From: Flavobacterium micromati
GTDB lineage: Bacteria; Bacteroidota; Bacteroidia; Flavobacteriales; Flavobacteriaceae
Reading direction: 5' to 3'
Assembly: GCF_900129585.1 (NCBI RefSeq)
Contig: NZ_FQWF01000003.1
Span: 248,001 to 312,000, forward strand
Length of the DNA: 64,000 nt
Below, piece by piece: positions 42,875 through 52,440 of the stretch. How positions within the stretch are numbered: the first letter of the stretch is position 1; each line of letters opens with the position of its first letter. A model generated the notes under the pieces. That model saw only the letters and a list, made by a program, of their open reading frames with translations, was not told the origin of the DNA and ran no database searches. The translations under genes were made by a program, and so were the position numbers.

Positions 42875-45706
42875 TTATGCTAATTCTTTTTTTAGAAACT
42901 GCGCTGTGTAACTTTTTTTGCTTTTAGCGACTTCTTCCGGAGTTCCTTTAGCTATTAGTTGTCCGCCGCCTTTTCCGCCTTCTGGGCCTATGTCAATAAT
43001 GTAATCCGCTAGTTTAATAACGTCCATATTATGTTCAATAATCAGGATTGTGTTTCCTTTATCAACTAACTTATTAATCACTTCCATCAAAACTCTAATG
43101 TCTTCAAAATGCAATCCTGTAGTGGGTTCATCGAGAATATAGAAAGTATTTCCCGTATCTTTTTTGCTTAATTCTCCTGCTAGTTTGATGCGTTGTGCTT
43201 CACCACCAGATAGCGTTGTGCTTTGTTGACCTAGTGTAATATATCCCAAACCCACATCCTGAATTGTTTTTACCTTTCGGTAAATCTTCGGAATCAATTC
43301 AAAGAAAGGGACAGCTTCATCAACGGTCATGTTCAATATATCAGAAATTGATTTTCCTTTGTACCGAATTTCTAATGTTTCTCGATTAAAACGTTTTCCT
43401 TGGCAGGTTTCGCATTCGACATAGACATCAGGTAGAAAGTTCATTTCGATAGTACGAACACCTGAACCTTCGCAGGTTTCACATCGCCCGCCTTTTACAT
43501 TAAAACTAAAACGTCCTGCCTTGTAACCCCGAATCATACTCTCTGAGGTCATCGTAAACAGATTTCTAATTTCAGTAAAAACTTCGGTATATGTAGCGGG
43601 ATTTGAGCGTGGTGTGCGACCAATTGGACTTTGGTCAATATCAATAACTTTATCGATATGTTCCAATCCTTCAATTTTTTTGTACGGCTTAGGTTTTTTG
43701 ACGCCATTAAAATAATAAGCGTTCAAAATAGGGTATAGCGTTTCATTAATCAACGTTGATTTTCCACTTCCGGAAACTCCTGTAACGCAAATCATTTTGC
43801 CCAAAGGCAACTCAATCGATACATTTTTTAGGTTATTTCCTGTTGCTCCAGTTAGTTTTAAAAACTTGCCGTTTCCTTCTCTGCGTTTCTTTGGAATTTC
43901 AATTTTCATTTCGCCATTCATATACATTGCTGTAATGGTATGGTGTTTTAGGATTTCGGCGGGCGTTCCTTTACTGATGATTTCACCACCATATTTGCCT
44001 GCTTTTGGTCCAATATCGATCACATAATCAGCACGTTCAATCATGTCTTTGTCATGTTCCACTACAATAACTGAGTTTCCTAAGTCCCGCAATTGCTCGA
44101 GCGAATGAATTAATTTTTCATTATCTCTTTGGTGCAAACCGATACTTGGTTCATCCAAAATATACAAAACGCCAACTAGCTGCGAGCCGATTTGAGTCGC
44201 TAAACGGATGCGTTGTGCTTCACCACCAGAAAGTGATTTTGAACTTCGGCTTAAAGCCAAATAATCCAAACCTACGTTCATCAAGAAATTCAATCTATCT
44301 TTAATTTCTTTGATTACTTCGGTCGCAATGCGTTTTTGTTTATCAGATAAATGATTGTCAAGGTCATTGAACCAAGCCGTCAAATCCGAAATGTCCATAT
44401 CGCACAATTCGGTTATATTTTTTTCGTTTATTTTGAAAAATAATGCTTCTTTTTTTAGACGAGAACCTTCACAAACAGGACATTTAATCTCGTCCATAAA
44501 TTCCTTAGCCCATCGCTTTATGGAAGTGGAATTACTTTCATCAAACTGATTTTTGATAAAATGTGATATTCCTTCAAAATCAATTTTGTAATCGCGAGCA
44601 ACGCCTAAATCTTTCGAATTAATTGTAAATTTTTCTTTTCCACCATTCAAAATCATTTCCATCGCTTCGGTGGGAATTTTTTCGATAGCATCTGTTAATT
44701 TAAAATCATATTTTTCTCCTATGATTTCAAGTTGCTTGAAAATCCAAGAGCTTTTATATTCGCCCAAAGGCGCAAAACCACCTGCCTTAATTGTCATTTT
44801 CGGATTTGGAACAATCTTTTTAACATTGATTTCATTTACAGTTCCTAGACCGTTGCAATGATCGCAAGCGCCTTTTGGAGAGTTGAAAGAAAATAAATTG
44901 GGTTCTGGATTCTGATATGAAATTCCAGTGGTTGGACACATTAAATTCCGACTGAAATAACGCACTTCATTGGAGTCTTGGTCCAGAACCATCAATACAT
45001 TCTCACCGTGATGCATGGCAGTATTAATGCTTTCCGATAGTCGTTTTTCGTTTTCCAGACTATTATCAATGACCATTCTGTCCACTACAATTTCAATATC
45101 GTGTGTTTTATAACGGTCCAACTTCATTCCAAGAGTAATATCTAAAATCGCATTATTCACACGAACTTTTAGAAAACCTTGCTTGGCAATTTGCTGAAAA
45201 AGTTCGGCATAATGTCCTTTTCGGGCTCTAATAACAGGCGCTAAAATGTTGATTCGTTTTCCTGTAAAATCTCGTATAATTAAATCTTTGATTTGCTCGT
45301 CAGAGTAGGAGACCATTTTATCTCCAGTATTGTAACTATATGCATCTGCTCCACGCGCGTAGAGCAAACGCAGAAAATCATAAATTTCGGTAATTGTTCC
45401 CACAGTAGAACGAGGGCTTTTGCTAGTTGTTTTTTGTTCAATGGCAATTACTGGCGAAAGCCCATCAATTTTATCAACATCGGGACGTTCTAAACCACCC
45501 AGAAACTGCCTTGCATAAGCCGAAAATGTTTCCACGTAACGACGTTGACCTTCAGCATAAATAGTATCAAAAGCGAGAGAGGATTTTCCAGAGCCTGAAA
45601 GGCCAGTGATTACAACTAATTTTTCACGAGGAATGGAAACATCTATATTTTTAAGATTGTGAACGCGAGCACCTTGAACTTCAATAGTATTGTCTTTGTC
45701 TAACAT
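42875..45706 (-). CDS. uvrA: Excinuclease ABC subunit A
   Basis: A 943-residue DNA-damage recognition ATPase of nucleotide excision repair, acting with UvrB and UvrC. Two ABC ATPase halves: Walker [13 protein letters not shown] (about 34) and [12 protein letters not shown] (about 640); signatures [12 protein letters not shown] and [12 protein letters not shown]; Zn-finger modules [15 protein letters not shown] and CETCEGSGV...[10 protein letters not shown] use ATG 45706 ([10 protein letters not shown]); an in-frame TTG 12 bases upstream is less likely. A TAnnTTTG element lies 18 bases upstream, and the tandem array starts at the stop. Confidence 0.98.
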   Translation of the reverse strand: MLDKDNTIEVQGARVHNLKNIDVSIPREKLVVITGLSGSGKSSLAFDTIYAEGQRRYVETFSAYARQFLGGLERPDVDKIDGLSPVIAIEQKTTSKSPRSTVGTITEIYDFLRLLYARGADAYSYNTGDKMVSYSDEQIKDLIIRDFTGKRINILAPVIRARKGHYAELFQQIAKQGFLKVRVNNAILDITLGMKLDRYKTHDIEIVVDRMVIDNSLENEKRLSESINTAMHHGENVLMVLDQDSNEVRYFSRNLMCPTTGISYQNPEPNLFSFNSPKGACDHCNGLGTVNEINVKKIVPNPKMTIKAGGFAPLGEYKSSWIFKQLEIIGEKYDFKLTDAIEKIPTEAMEMILNGGKEKFTINSKDLGVARDYKIDFEGISHFIKNQFDESNSTSIKRWAKEFMDEIKCPVCEGSRLKKEALFFKINEKNITELCDMDISDLTAWFNDLDNHLSDKQKRIATEVIKEIKDRLNFLMNVGLDYLALSRSSKSLSGGEAQRIRLATQIGSQLVGVLYILDEPSIGLHQRDNEKLIHSLEQLRDLGNSVIVVEHDKDMIERADYVIDIGPKAGKYGGEIISKGTPAEILKHHTITAMYMNGEMKIEIPKKRREGNGKFLKLTGATGNNLKNVSIELPLGKMICVTGVSGSGKSTLINETLYPILNAYYFNGVKKPKPYKKIEGLEHIDKVIDIDQSPIGRTPRSNPATYTEVFTEIRNLFTMTSESMIRGYKAGRFSFNVKGGRCETCEGSGVRTIEMNFLPDVYVECETCQGKRFNRETLEIRYKGKSISDILNMTVDEAVPFFELIPKIYRKVKTIQDVGLGYITLGQQSTTLSGGEAQRIKLAGELSKKDTGNTFYILDEPTTGLHFEDIRVLMEVINKLVDKGNTILIIEHNMDVIKLADYIIDIGPEGGKGGGQLIAKGTPEEVAKSKKSYTAQFLKKELA

Positions 45707-45723
45707 AATTTTTTGCAAAAACG

Positions 45724-45731
45724 CAAAGTTA
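45724..45731 (-). promoter_or_regulatory. -7 element of uvrA
   Basis: On the minus strand TAACTTTG matches TAnnTTTG, 18 bases before the uvrA ATG. Upstream only an approximate TTGT lies at 23 bases, so the -33 box is weak. No LexA-type palindrome was recognised. Confidence 0.55.
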
Positions 45732-45841
45732 CTATTTTGATTTGTTCTATAGTTACAACAGTTTAAAAGTTTATGTTAAAGATTAATGCGAATTAGGTTG
45801 GATCATAAGTCCATAAACGTTTATTTTTGAGAAAAATGTTG

Positions 45842-45898
45842 TTATGAAATGAGCATAACCTAGATTTGGTCGCAAACACCGATGAAGATATGCGAATT
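45842..45898 (-). repeat. 57-bp dispersed element, copy B
   Basis: Reverse complement of copy A at 33534-33590 with two substitutions. It lies upstream of the ketopantoate-reductase-like gene and would be within a 5' leader, overlapping an in-frame upstream start (45882) that is therefore unlikely to be the true start. Confidence 0.85.
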
Positions 45899-45932
45899 CC
45901 ATATTCCAATAAAAAACAAATATTATCAAAAT

Positions 45933-46856
45933 ATGAAAACAAGGATTGGAATTTTAGGAGTAGGCGGCGTGGGAGGTTATTTTGGAGGTCTATTGGCAAA
46001 AGCATATTCCAAATCCAGTTCTGTAGAAATTATATTTATCGCAAGGGGTGAAACGCAAAAAACAATCTCAAAAAACGGGTTAAAAATTGTAACGGATAAT
46101 GATGAAATAGTCGTTTTTCCAGATGTAGTTTCTAATGATCCGCAAGTAATAGGAAAGTTGGATTTTTTAATTTGCGCAACAAAAACGTATGATATTGAGG
46201 AAAGTTTATTTTCGATAAAAAAATGTATCACAAAAAATACAGTAATTCTCCCCTTGTACAATGGCGTAGATGCACCAGAGCGCATTAGTGTTTTGTTTCC
46301 TGAAAATGAAGTTCTGCAAGGATGTGTTTATATTGTTGCAATGATTGTTTCTGCTGGTGTGATAAAAAAAATTGGAACCTACGAGAAACTATTTTTTGGT
46401 TCCCCAACTGCACCAATTTCTATTTTAAATAAATTGCAATCCATTTTTGCGAACGCGGGAATCGAGAGTTATTTGGTTGAAAATATTGAAGAAACTGTTT
46501 GGGAAAAATTTGTTTTCATATCTGCATTGGCTTCAGCGACTTGCTATTTAGATCAAAATATTGGTGAAATTTTAAATGATAAAAAAAGCAGATTGTTTTA
46601 TGTTGATTTATTAAATGAAATCACAATGCTTGCTGCCGTAAAAGGATTGAATTTGCCGCAAGATATCGTAATGCAAAGTATCCAGAAACTCGAAAAGTCA
46701 CCACTTGATGCAACATCTTCGATGCATAGAGATTTAATAGCAGCAAGTAAAATAGAATTGGCTTCATTAACAGAATTTGTTGTCAATGAAGGATTAAATT
46801 ATGAGGTTGAAACTCCAACTTATCAAATGGTGTTGGACAAATTGACTCTTATTTAA
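45933..46856 (+). CDS. Ketopantoate-reductase-like 2-dehydropantoate oxidoreductase
   Basis: A 307-residue NAD(P)-dependent reductase of the ApbA/PanE family. The dinucleotide motif GVGGVGG is at residues 8-14. ICATKTYDIEES (about 88) and TVILPLYNGVDAPERI (about 109-124) match the substrate-binding part, and the C-terminal helical domain has VWEKFVFISALASATC (about 189) and the PLDATSSMHRDL loop (about 256) with the catalytic Lys in the former. PanE makes pantoate for coenzyme A, but paralogues act on other 2-oxoacids. I choose ATG 45933 (MKTRIGILGVGG) because the upstream in-frame start lies in a repeated element. Single-gene unit as far as visible. Confidence 0.88.
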   Translation: MKTRIGILGVGGVGGYFGGLLAKAYSKSSSVEIIFIARGETQKTISKNGLKIVTDNDEIVVFPDVVSNDPQVIGKLDFLICATKTYDIEESLFSIKKCITKNTVILPLYNGVDAPERISVLFPENEVLQGCVYIVAMIVSAGVIKKIGTYEKLFFGSPTAPISILNKLQSIFANAGIESYLVENIEETVWEKFVFISALASATCYLDQNIGEILNDKKSRLFYVDLLNEITMLAAVKGLNLPQDIVMQSIQKLEKSPLDATSSMHRDLIAASKIELASLTEFVVNEGLNYEVETPTYQMVLDKLTLI

Positions 46857-47054
46857 CGATGATGTTTTATTGGTATGAAATGCAATCGTTAACAGTTTAA
46901 CGTTTTATTTTTCAAATAAGATTTTGTTTTTAAAAATATTGAAAGTTAAGATGTTGTCTGGTTTTGCTTTTATGCGATAATGGCATTGTAAAAAAATATA
47001 TAAGTTGGTTTGGACCTTTTAAAAATTTAAAATTATTTAGATTTTTAATTAGAA

Positions 47055-48458
47055 TTATTTCCCAATACAAAAATTCGCAAATATATTTCCCAGTAATTCA
47101 TCATTACTCACTTGCCCTGTAATCGTGCCAAATTGATACAACGCTTCCTTAATATCTAGCGCCATTAAGTCGCTAGAAAGATTGGTCTCTAAACCAAATT
47201 TCACTTTCGTGATTTCATCTAAGGCTTTTAGTAAGGAATCGTAATGTCTGGTATTTGTCACAATTGTTTCGTTATTGCGCAAAGCGCCGGTATTGACAAA
47301 TGATAGTAATTTATCTTTAAGATCTTCAATACCAATATTCTCTTTGGCAGAAATTAGTAAAATATTTGGGATTTGAGATTGGAGATTTTCAATTTGGTCC
47401 TCTGAGAATAAATCCTTTTTATTACCGATAATGATTAATGGTTTCAACGGAAATTGGTTCTTAATTTTCTCAATTTCTAGCTGCACTTGCTTTACATTTT
47501 CAGCGTTTAATGTTCCTCCTTTTGGCGTAAGCGGACTCAAATACACAACCACTTGTGCTTGCTCGATTTTTTCAAATGTTTTACGAATACCAATGCTTTC
47601 TACAACATCTTGGGTTTCTCGAATTCCAGCCGTATCTATAAATCGGAATCCAATACCGCCAATAACCAGTTCATCTTCAATCGTATCACGGGTTGTGCCC
47701 GCGATTTCCGAAACTATGGCGCGTTCCTCATTTAACAAAGCATTCAAAAGCGTTGATTTTCCTACGTTTGGTTCGCCTACAATAGCAACGGGTATTCCGT
47801 TTTTAATAACATTTCCTACGGCAAATGAATCGATTAAACGTTTTAAAACAAACTCAATTCGGTTTAATAATTCATGGAATTGAGTTCTATCAGCAAATTC
47901 TACATCTTCTTCTGCAAAGTCCAGCTCGAGTTCGATCAACGAAGCAAAATTCAATAATTCTTCCCGCAGTTTCGCAATTTCATTCGAGAAACCACCACGC
48001 ATTTGCTGCATCGCGATTTGGTGCGAGGCTTCATTATCTGACGAAATTAAATCGGCAACGGCTTCTGCTTGTGATAAATCTAGTTTACCGTTCAGGAAAG
48101 CGCGTAGCGTAAATTCGCCTGGATCAGCCATTCGACAACCCTTCCTTAGAAGTAATTGTATGATTTGTTGTTGAATATAGGGAGAGCCATGACACGAAAT
48201 TTCTATAGTATTTTCACCAGTATAGGAATTTGGCGCTTTAAAAATAGAAACTAAGACTTCGTCCAAAGTTTTAGCCGCATCCATAATATGACCCAAATGC
48301 AAAGTATGTGTTTTTTGAGTTGTTAACACTTTATTTTTGATGGATTTAAAAACAGTGTTTCCTATAGCAATGGCCTGTTGTCCTGAAATCCGAATTACGG
48401 CTATAGCTCCCGCTCCAGAAGGCGTTGCAAGTGCAACTATTGAATCATTAGGTATCAT
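47055..48458 (-). CDS. mnmE: tRNA modification GTPase
   Basis: A 467-residue G protein that with MnmG installs carboxymethylaminomethyl (or taurinomethyl-type) groups at U34 of some tRNAs. N-terminal tetrahydrofolate-binding domain (ALATPSGAGAIAVIRISG), helical domain and inserted G domain: GEPNVGKST (about 225-233), TTRDTIE (about 253), DTAGIR (about 272) and NKKDL (about 345). The C-terminal CIGK motif, which bears the catalytic Cys, is intact as the last residues. A TAnnTTTG box with a CTTG at 19 bases lies just upstream. Divergent from the universal stress genes. Confidence 0.97.
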   Translation of the reverse strand: MIPNDSIVALATPSGAGAIAVIRISGQQAIAIGNTVFKSIKNKVLTTQKTHTLHLGHIMDAAKTLDEVLVSIFKAPNSYTGENTIEISCHGSPYIQQQIIQLLLRKGCRMADPGEFTLRAFLNGKLDLSQAEAVADLISSDNEASHQIAMQQMRGGFSNEIAKLREELLNFASLIELELDFAEEDVEFADRTQFHELLNRIEFVLKRLIDSFAVGNVIKNGIPVAIVGEPNVGKSTLLNALLNEERAIVSEIAGTTRDTIEDELVIGGIGFRFIDTAGIRETQDVVESIGIRKTFEKIEQAQVVVYLSPLTPKGGTLNAENVKQVQLEIEKIKNQFPLKPLIIIGNKKDLFSEDQIENLQSQIPNILLISAKENIGIEDLKDKLLSFVNTGALRNNETIVTNTRHYDSLLKALDEITKVKFGLETNLSSDLMALDIKEALYQFGTITGQVSNDELLGNIFANFCIGK

Positions 48459-48478
48459 ATTTATTTTTCAATTTTATA

Positions 48479-48509
48479 CAAAAGTAACTAAAATAGCTAT
48501 GGCCACAAG
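48479..48509 (-). promoter_or_regulatory. Promoter of mnmE
   Basis: On the minus strand a CTTG (48506-48509, near-match to TTTG) is spaced 19 bases from TACTTTTG (48479-48486, TAnnTTTG). It lies 21 bases before the mnmE start codon. Confidence 0.6.
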
Positions 48510-48560
48510 CATGAAATTAGGAAAGCATTTGTTTTCTGATCTGACTGAAAAGTACGCTAA

Positions 48561-48574
48561 ATGATAATTATCAT
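48561..48574. promoter_or_regulatory. FNR/CRP-like palindrome upstream of the universal stress genes
   Basis: ATGATAATTATCAT is a perfect 14-bp palindrome containing TGATnnnnATCA, the core of FNR-type sites (TTGATnnnnATCAA). Downstream, TAATTTTA (48596-48603) resembles a -7 element; the predicted start near 48609 puts the palindrome centre near -41.5, a class II activator position. Chance occurrence remains possible in DNA this AT-rich. Confidence 0.4.
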
Positions 48575-48632
48575 ATTACTTTATTTTAAATTTTGTAATT
48601 TTATCTAAGCATTAAGTTCTAAAACAATAAAC

Positions 48633-49466
48633 ATGTCAAAAAAAATATTGTTTCCCACCGATTTTTCAGTCGCATCAAAAAATGCATTTATTTATGCCTT
48701 GCAATTGGCTGATAGTATTAACGCTGAAATAGTAACTATTCACGTTTATGAACCCCCACAAGCTCATTTTGTAAATGCAGTTGCCTACTTGCATGAGATT
48801 TATGATGTAACTGAACTTGCTACATTTGAAAATTATAGAGATGAGGTTCCTGCTCTTAGAACCGTTGCCGAAGTTAATAACTTAGGTCACATCAAAATGA
48901 GTCACGTTTTAATTGCTGGAGACACCGTTTCTCAAATCAGAAAAATGGCAGAAAATGATTATTTTGATATTGTGATTATGGGAACTAAAGGCGGAACCAG
49001 TTTTAGAGAATCGGTTTTTGGTACGGTTGCCACCAAAGTTATGAATGAGGTAAAATCATTAATTCTAGTAATTCCAGCAGATTGTAATTATCAAGCAATT
49101 AAAAAAATATTGTTTTTGACACAATACAAATCAGTAGACACTGAATCTTTTAAAAAAATAGTATCTTTTTCTAAAACAGTCAACGCCCATTTAGATTGCT
49201 TACGGATAATTTCTTCACATGATAATGAGGCTATTGATGCTAGAGAAGATTGGAAACAATTAGCAGATTCGGAAACTGTTAACTTTCACTTAATTGAAGG
49301 TAGTGATACTGAGGGATTGACTTTAGAATTTATAAAATCAAATGCAATTAACTTAGTTTCGATGCACGTTTATCATAAGAATTTTTTCGAAAAATTTTTT
49401 GAAACCAGTATTTCTAAGAAATTAGCACTTCACATAAACATTCCACTTCTAGCCATTCACGAATAA
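48633..49466 (+). CDS. Universal stress protein, double domain (first copy)
   Basis: A 277-residue protein of two UspA domains (about 1-140 and 145-277). The start KKILFPTDFSVASKNAF and the ATP-binding pattern GxxGx9G(S/T) in MGTKGGTSFRESVFGTVATKV (about 113-133) are conserved in domain 1; domain 2 is degenerate. Usp proteins support survival under starvation, oxygen or oxidative stress. The next gene is a same-length paralogue. An FNR-like palindrome upstream could mean oxygen-linked control. Confidence 0.92.
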   Translation: MSKKILFPTDFSVASKNAFIYALQLADSINAEIVTIHVYEPPQAHFVNAVAYLHEIYDVTELATFENYRDEVPALRTVAEVNNLGHIKMSHVLIAGDTVSQIRKMAENDYFDIVIMGTKGGTSFRESVFGTVATKVMNEVKSLILVIPADCNYQAIKKILFLTQYKSVDTESFKKIVSFSKTVNAHLDCLRIISSHDNEAIDAREDWKQLADSETVNFHLIEGSDTEGLTLEFIKSNAINLVSMHVYHKNFFEKFFETSISKKLALHINIPLLAIHE

Positions 49467-49553
49467 TACATGATTTCAAAATTAATTTTAAACTAGTTAG
49501 AGATTAACTTGAATTTCACCAAATAAATTTACACCATTTAATATTTCGATAAG

Positions 49554-50387
49554 ATGAAAAAAATATTGTTTCCAACTGATTTTTCCGATACTGCTACAAA
49601 TGCTTTTGTGCACGCATTGGAATTTGCAAAAAAGGTAAATGGTGAAATTGTTTTATTACACACATTTAATTTACCAATTTATGACAACCAATTTTTCCCT
49701 GAAAATTATGCATTAATTTATGAGTCGCTCGAGCTTTCGCAATTTGAAATGTTTAAAAATGAAATTCCAAAACTGCGCGCCATCGCCGAAGAACGCAATT
49801 TGGGTTCGATCAAATTATCGCACCGATTATTAGACGGTGATCTATTGCCTAATATAAAAAAATCGATCAAAGATGATGCTATCGATTTTGTTGTCATGGG
49901 AACTTCAGGTACTACCGGATGGGAAGCATTTTTCATTGGTACGAATGCAGGCTCTGTAATTTCTGGAATTAGTGTACCAATGTTATGCGTTCCAATAAAA
50001 GCGAAATTTGAGAAAATAAAAATTTTAGGATTTACCACTCGTTTCAGACCCAAAGATAAAAAAGCACTGAAGATGGTATTGAAAATTGCTAAAAAATCAA
50101 ATGCTAAAGTTAAATGTCTTTATGTAAAAACAGATGAATCAGATGTCTCGGCCCAAACAATAGCGCAGTGGGAAGAGGAATTTGCTGCTGAACCTGTAGA
50201 TTTCTACGTTGTTCAAAACGATGATGTAGAAGCGGTAATTATAGATTTTGTTATGTACAAAGAAGTTGATATTTTGACTATGCTTACTTATAAAAGAGGT
50301 TTTTTTGACAGCATATTTAATCCAAGTTTGACAAAAAAAATCGCAACGCACAATGAAATTCCTATTTTAGCAATTCCTATTGAATAG
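49554..50387 (+). CDS. Universal stress protein, double domain (second copy)
   Basis: A 277-residue tandem paralogue of the preceding gene, starting MKKILFPTDFSDTATNAF. Domain 1 has an ATP-binding pattern MGTSGTTGWEAFFIGTNAGSV (about 114-134). Domain 2 is again degenerate, ending NEIPILAIPIE. The genes are 87 bases apart and probably share one transcript. Different residues around the ATP site (TTGWEAFF versus GTSFRESVF) suggest divergent ligand or partner use. Confidence 0.92.
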   Translation: MKKILFPTDFSDTATNAFVHALEFAKKVNGEIVLLHTFNLPIYDNQFFPENYALIYESLELSQFEMFKNEIPKLRAIAEERNLGSIKLSHRLLDGDLLPNIKKSIKDDAIDFVVMGTSGTTGWEAFFIGTNAGSVISGISVPMLCVPIKAKFEKIKILGFTTRFRPKDKKALKMVLKIAKKSNAKVKCLYVKTDESDVSAQTIAQWEEEFAAEPVDFYVVQNDDVEAVIIDFVMYKEVDILTMLTYKRGFFDSIFNPSLTKKIATHNEIPILAIPIE

Positions 50388-50468
50388 AATTGTTTTTGTG
50401 ATTTAAAATTACAATTCCAATGATTTTTGTCGGTGTAATTTCCATAGACTTTTGCACGCGATTTTGCT

Positions 50469-50476
50469 TACATTTG
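50469..50476 (+). promoter_or_regulatory. -7 element of the MutS-like gene
   Basis: TACATTTG matches TAnnTTTG, 19 bases before the ATG at 50496. No TTTG at 19-21 bases upstream. Confidence 0.45.
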
Positions 50477-50495
50477 TATTTCATCAATTTGGACA

Positions 50496-52268
50496 ATGGA
50501 AATTTACAAAACAAAAAAAGACGCTTATTCAGTTCAATTAAATACAATTATTAAAAAGTACAATAGCGTGAGCTTTTTAAGGCTTATCTCGATTGTACTT
50601 TTTTTTGTTAGCATCTATTATTATCTTAAAACAAGTTCAATTTTATTTACTGCATTGTCTGTATTACTATTTGTTAGCTTTTTAATTTTAATGCGTGTGC
50701 ATTCCAAATTACTTTTTAAAAAGCAAGTCAGCCAAGCTTTAGTACACATTAACGATAACGAGATTTCGTATCTAGAGCGAGAGAAAATTCCATTTGAAAA
50801 CGGACAAGAATTCATTAATTTCCAGCATCCTTATGCCTACGATTTAGATATTTTTGGAGAACATTCGTTGTTTCAAAATGTGAATAGGACGGCCACTTTT
50901 ATTGGTAAAAAAATATTAGCAGAGAAAATGTTAAGGCTTTCGCCAAATGACGAAATTCTTAAAAATCACGAAGCGGTAAAAGAGTTGACGATAAAATTTG
51001 ACTGGCGTCAAGAGTTTCTGGCTTTCGCTAAAATAAGTAATGATAGTCAATCCAATTATCAAACTCTTCTAAAATGGAGTAGGTACAACAGCACACCTTT
51101 ATCTCCATTTACTGTCTTTCTTTCCTATTTTTTACCCGCAGCCTTTATTGGTGTTTTGATTGGTTATATTGTTACTTCCAACTTTACTCTTATCACGATT
51201 TTAACCTACTTATTTGTTTTAAATCTTATTGTTTTGGGTCGGTTTATGAAGCGAATTCAGTTTGAAATTGCTAATTCTTCAAACATTGATAAAACAATTG
51301 CACAATACAGTTTGCTGTTAAGAAAAATTGAAGACGAAACATTTGTATCTGAAAAATTGATCAATTTACAGCAAAAACTGACTTACAAAAAGGAGAATGC
51401 TAGTGTACATTTTAAGAAATTATCGTCTTTATTTTCAAGTATGGATACCATTAGTAATCTAGTAACAGCTGTGCTTTTTAATGGTACTTTTTTATATAAT
51501 CTTCATGTTTTTAAATCATTAATTCAGTGGAAAAATGATCACGCAGATACATTAGAAATTTGGCTGGAAGTAATTGGAGAACTTGAAATGCTGAATAGTC
51601 TGGCCAACATGGCTTATAACAATCCAGCTTATGTATATCCAACATTAAACGATAATTTCAAAATTGATTTTGCTGATTTAAGTCATCCATTACTAAATGA
51701 AAACACAAGAATAGGAAATGATGTGCGTTTTTATCCTGAATCTTTTATGATCTTGACCGGTTCTAATATGTCGGGAAAAAGTACTTTTTTAAGAAGCTTG
51801 GGAATTAATATGGTCTTGACAGGAATGGGTTCGCCTGTTTGCGCAAGTCATGCAAATGTGCATCCTTTGCCGGTATTAGTGTCGATGCGTTTATCCGATT
51901 CATTATCTGACAGCGAATCGTATTTCTTTGCTGAAATTAAACGCTTAAAGCAAATTATGGACGAATTGGAAAGCCAACCCGCATTTGTATTATTAGATGA
52001 AATTTTGCGCGGGACAAATTCTGATGACAAACGTAATGGAACAATCGAAGTAGTCAAAAAAATAATTGCTAAAAAAGCAATTGGAGCCATTGCAACTCAT
52101 GATATTGAAGTTTGCTTAACAACAAATGAATACCCAGAAGTTTTAACAAACAAATGCTTTGAAGTTGAAATTATCAATAATGATCTACACTTTGATTACA
52201 AATTAAGAGATGGAATTTGTAAAAATAGAAGTGCGACTTTTTTAATGAAAAAAATGGGAGTGATTTAG
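50496..52268 (+). CDS. Membrane-anchored MutS-like ATPase
   Basis: A 590-residue protein with the MutS ATPase core but a membrane-embedded front. Two membrane segments lie at about 27-66 and two more at about 205-252 (SPFTVFLSYFLPAAFIG, LTYLFVLNLIVLG). A MutS core/lever-like helical region follows, then the ATPase: Walker A GSNMSGKST (about 425-433), SMRLSDSLSDSESYFFAEI, Walker B FVLLDEILRGTNSDDKRNG (about 500-518) and HDIE. The mismatch-binding and clamp domains of true MutS are missing, so a classical repair role is unlikely. Such proteins recur in Bacteroidota; function unknown. Followed directly by repeats. Confidence 0.87.
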   Translation: MEIYKTKKDAYSVQLNTIIKKYNSVSFLRLISIVLFFVSIYYYLKTSSILFTALSVLLFVSFLILMRVHSKLLFKKQVSQALVHINDNEISYLEREKIPFENGQEFINFQHPYAYDLDIFGEHSLFQNVNRTATFIGKKILAEKMLRLSPNDEILKNHEAVKELTIKFDWRQEFLAFAKISNDSQSNYQTLLKWSRYNSTPLSPFTVFLSYFLPAAFIGVLIGYIVTSNFTLITILTYLFVLNLIVLGRFMKRIQFEIANSSNIDKTIAQYSLLLRKIEDETFVSEKLINLQQKLTYKKENASVHFKKLSSLFSSMDTISNLVTAVLFNGTFLYNLHVFKSLIQWKNDHADTLEIWLEVIGELEMLNSLANMAYNNPAYVYPTLNDNFKIDFADLSHPLLNENTRIGNDVRFYPESFMILTGSNMSGKSTFLRSLGINMVLTGMGSPVCASHANVHPLPVLVSMRLSDSLSDSESYFFAEIKRLKQIMDELESQPAFVLLDEILRGTNSDDKRNGTIEVVKKIIAKKAIGAIATHDIEVCLTTNEYPEVLTNKCFEVEIINNDLHFDYKLRDGICKNRSATFLMKKMGVI

Positions 52269-52392
52269 GGGAACGAGGTTTGAGGTACGAGGGTTGAGGT
52301 ACAAGGTACGAGGTTTGAAGTACGAGGTACGAGATTTGAAGTACGAGGTAAAAGATATGAAGTAAGAGGTACGAGGTTTGAAGTACGAGGTT
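52269..52392 (+). repeat. Degenerate GAGGTACGAGG phrase array after the MutS-like gene
   Basis: Right after the stop codon come about fourteen variants of GAGGTACGAGGTTTGAAGTAC with a period of about 7-8 bases. It resembles in style the phrase arrays after menB and the TPR gene. Confidence 0.75.
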
Positions 52393-52440
52393 AGAAATAA
52401 TTGAGATGATAGAAAAAACACTTTTTTATTTACTCCAATT

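Noticed and set aside
45882..45932. Upstream start of the ketopantoate-reductase-like gene
   Set aside because: It would add 17 residues coded within the 57-bp dispersed repeat, and the protein family starts at the later ATG directly before the NAD motif.
47431..48112. Long + strand frames over mnmE
   Set aside because: They are antisense to a complete mnmE gene with all GTPase motifs and the CIGK end, and have no domain of their own.
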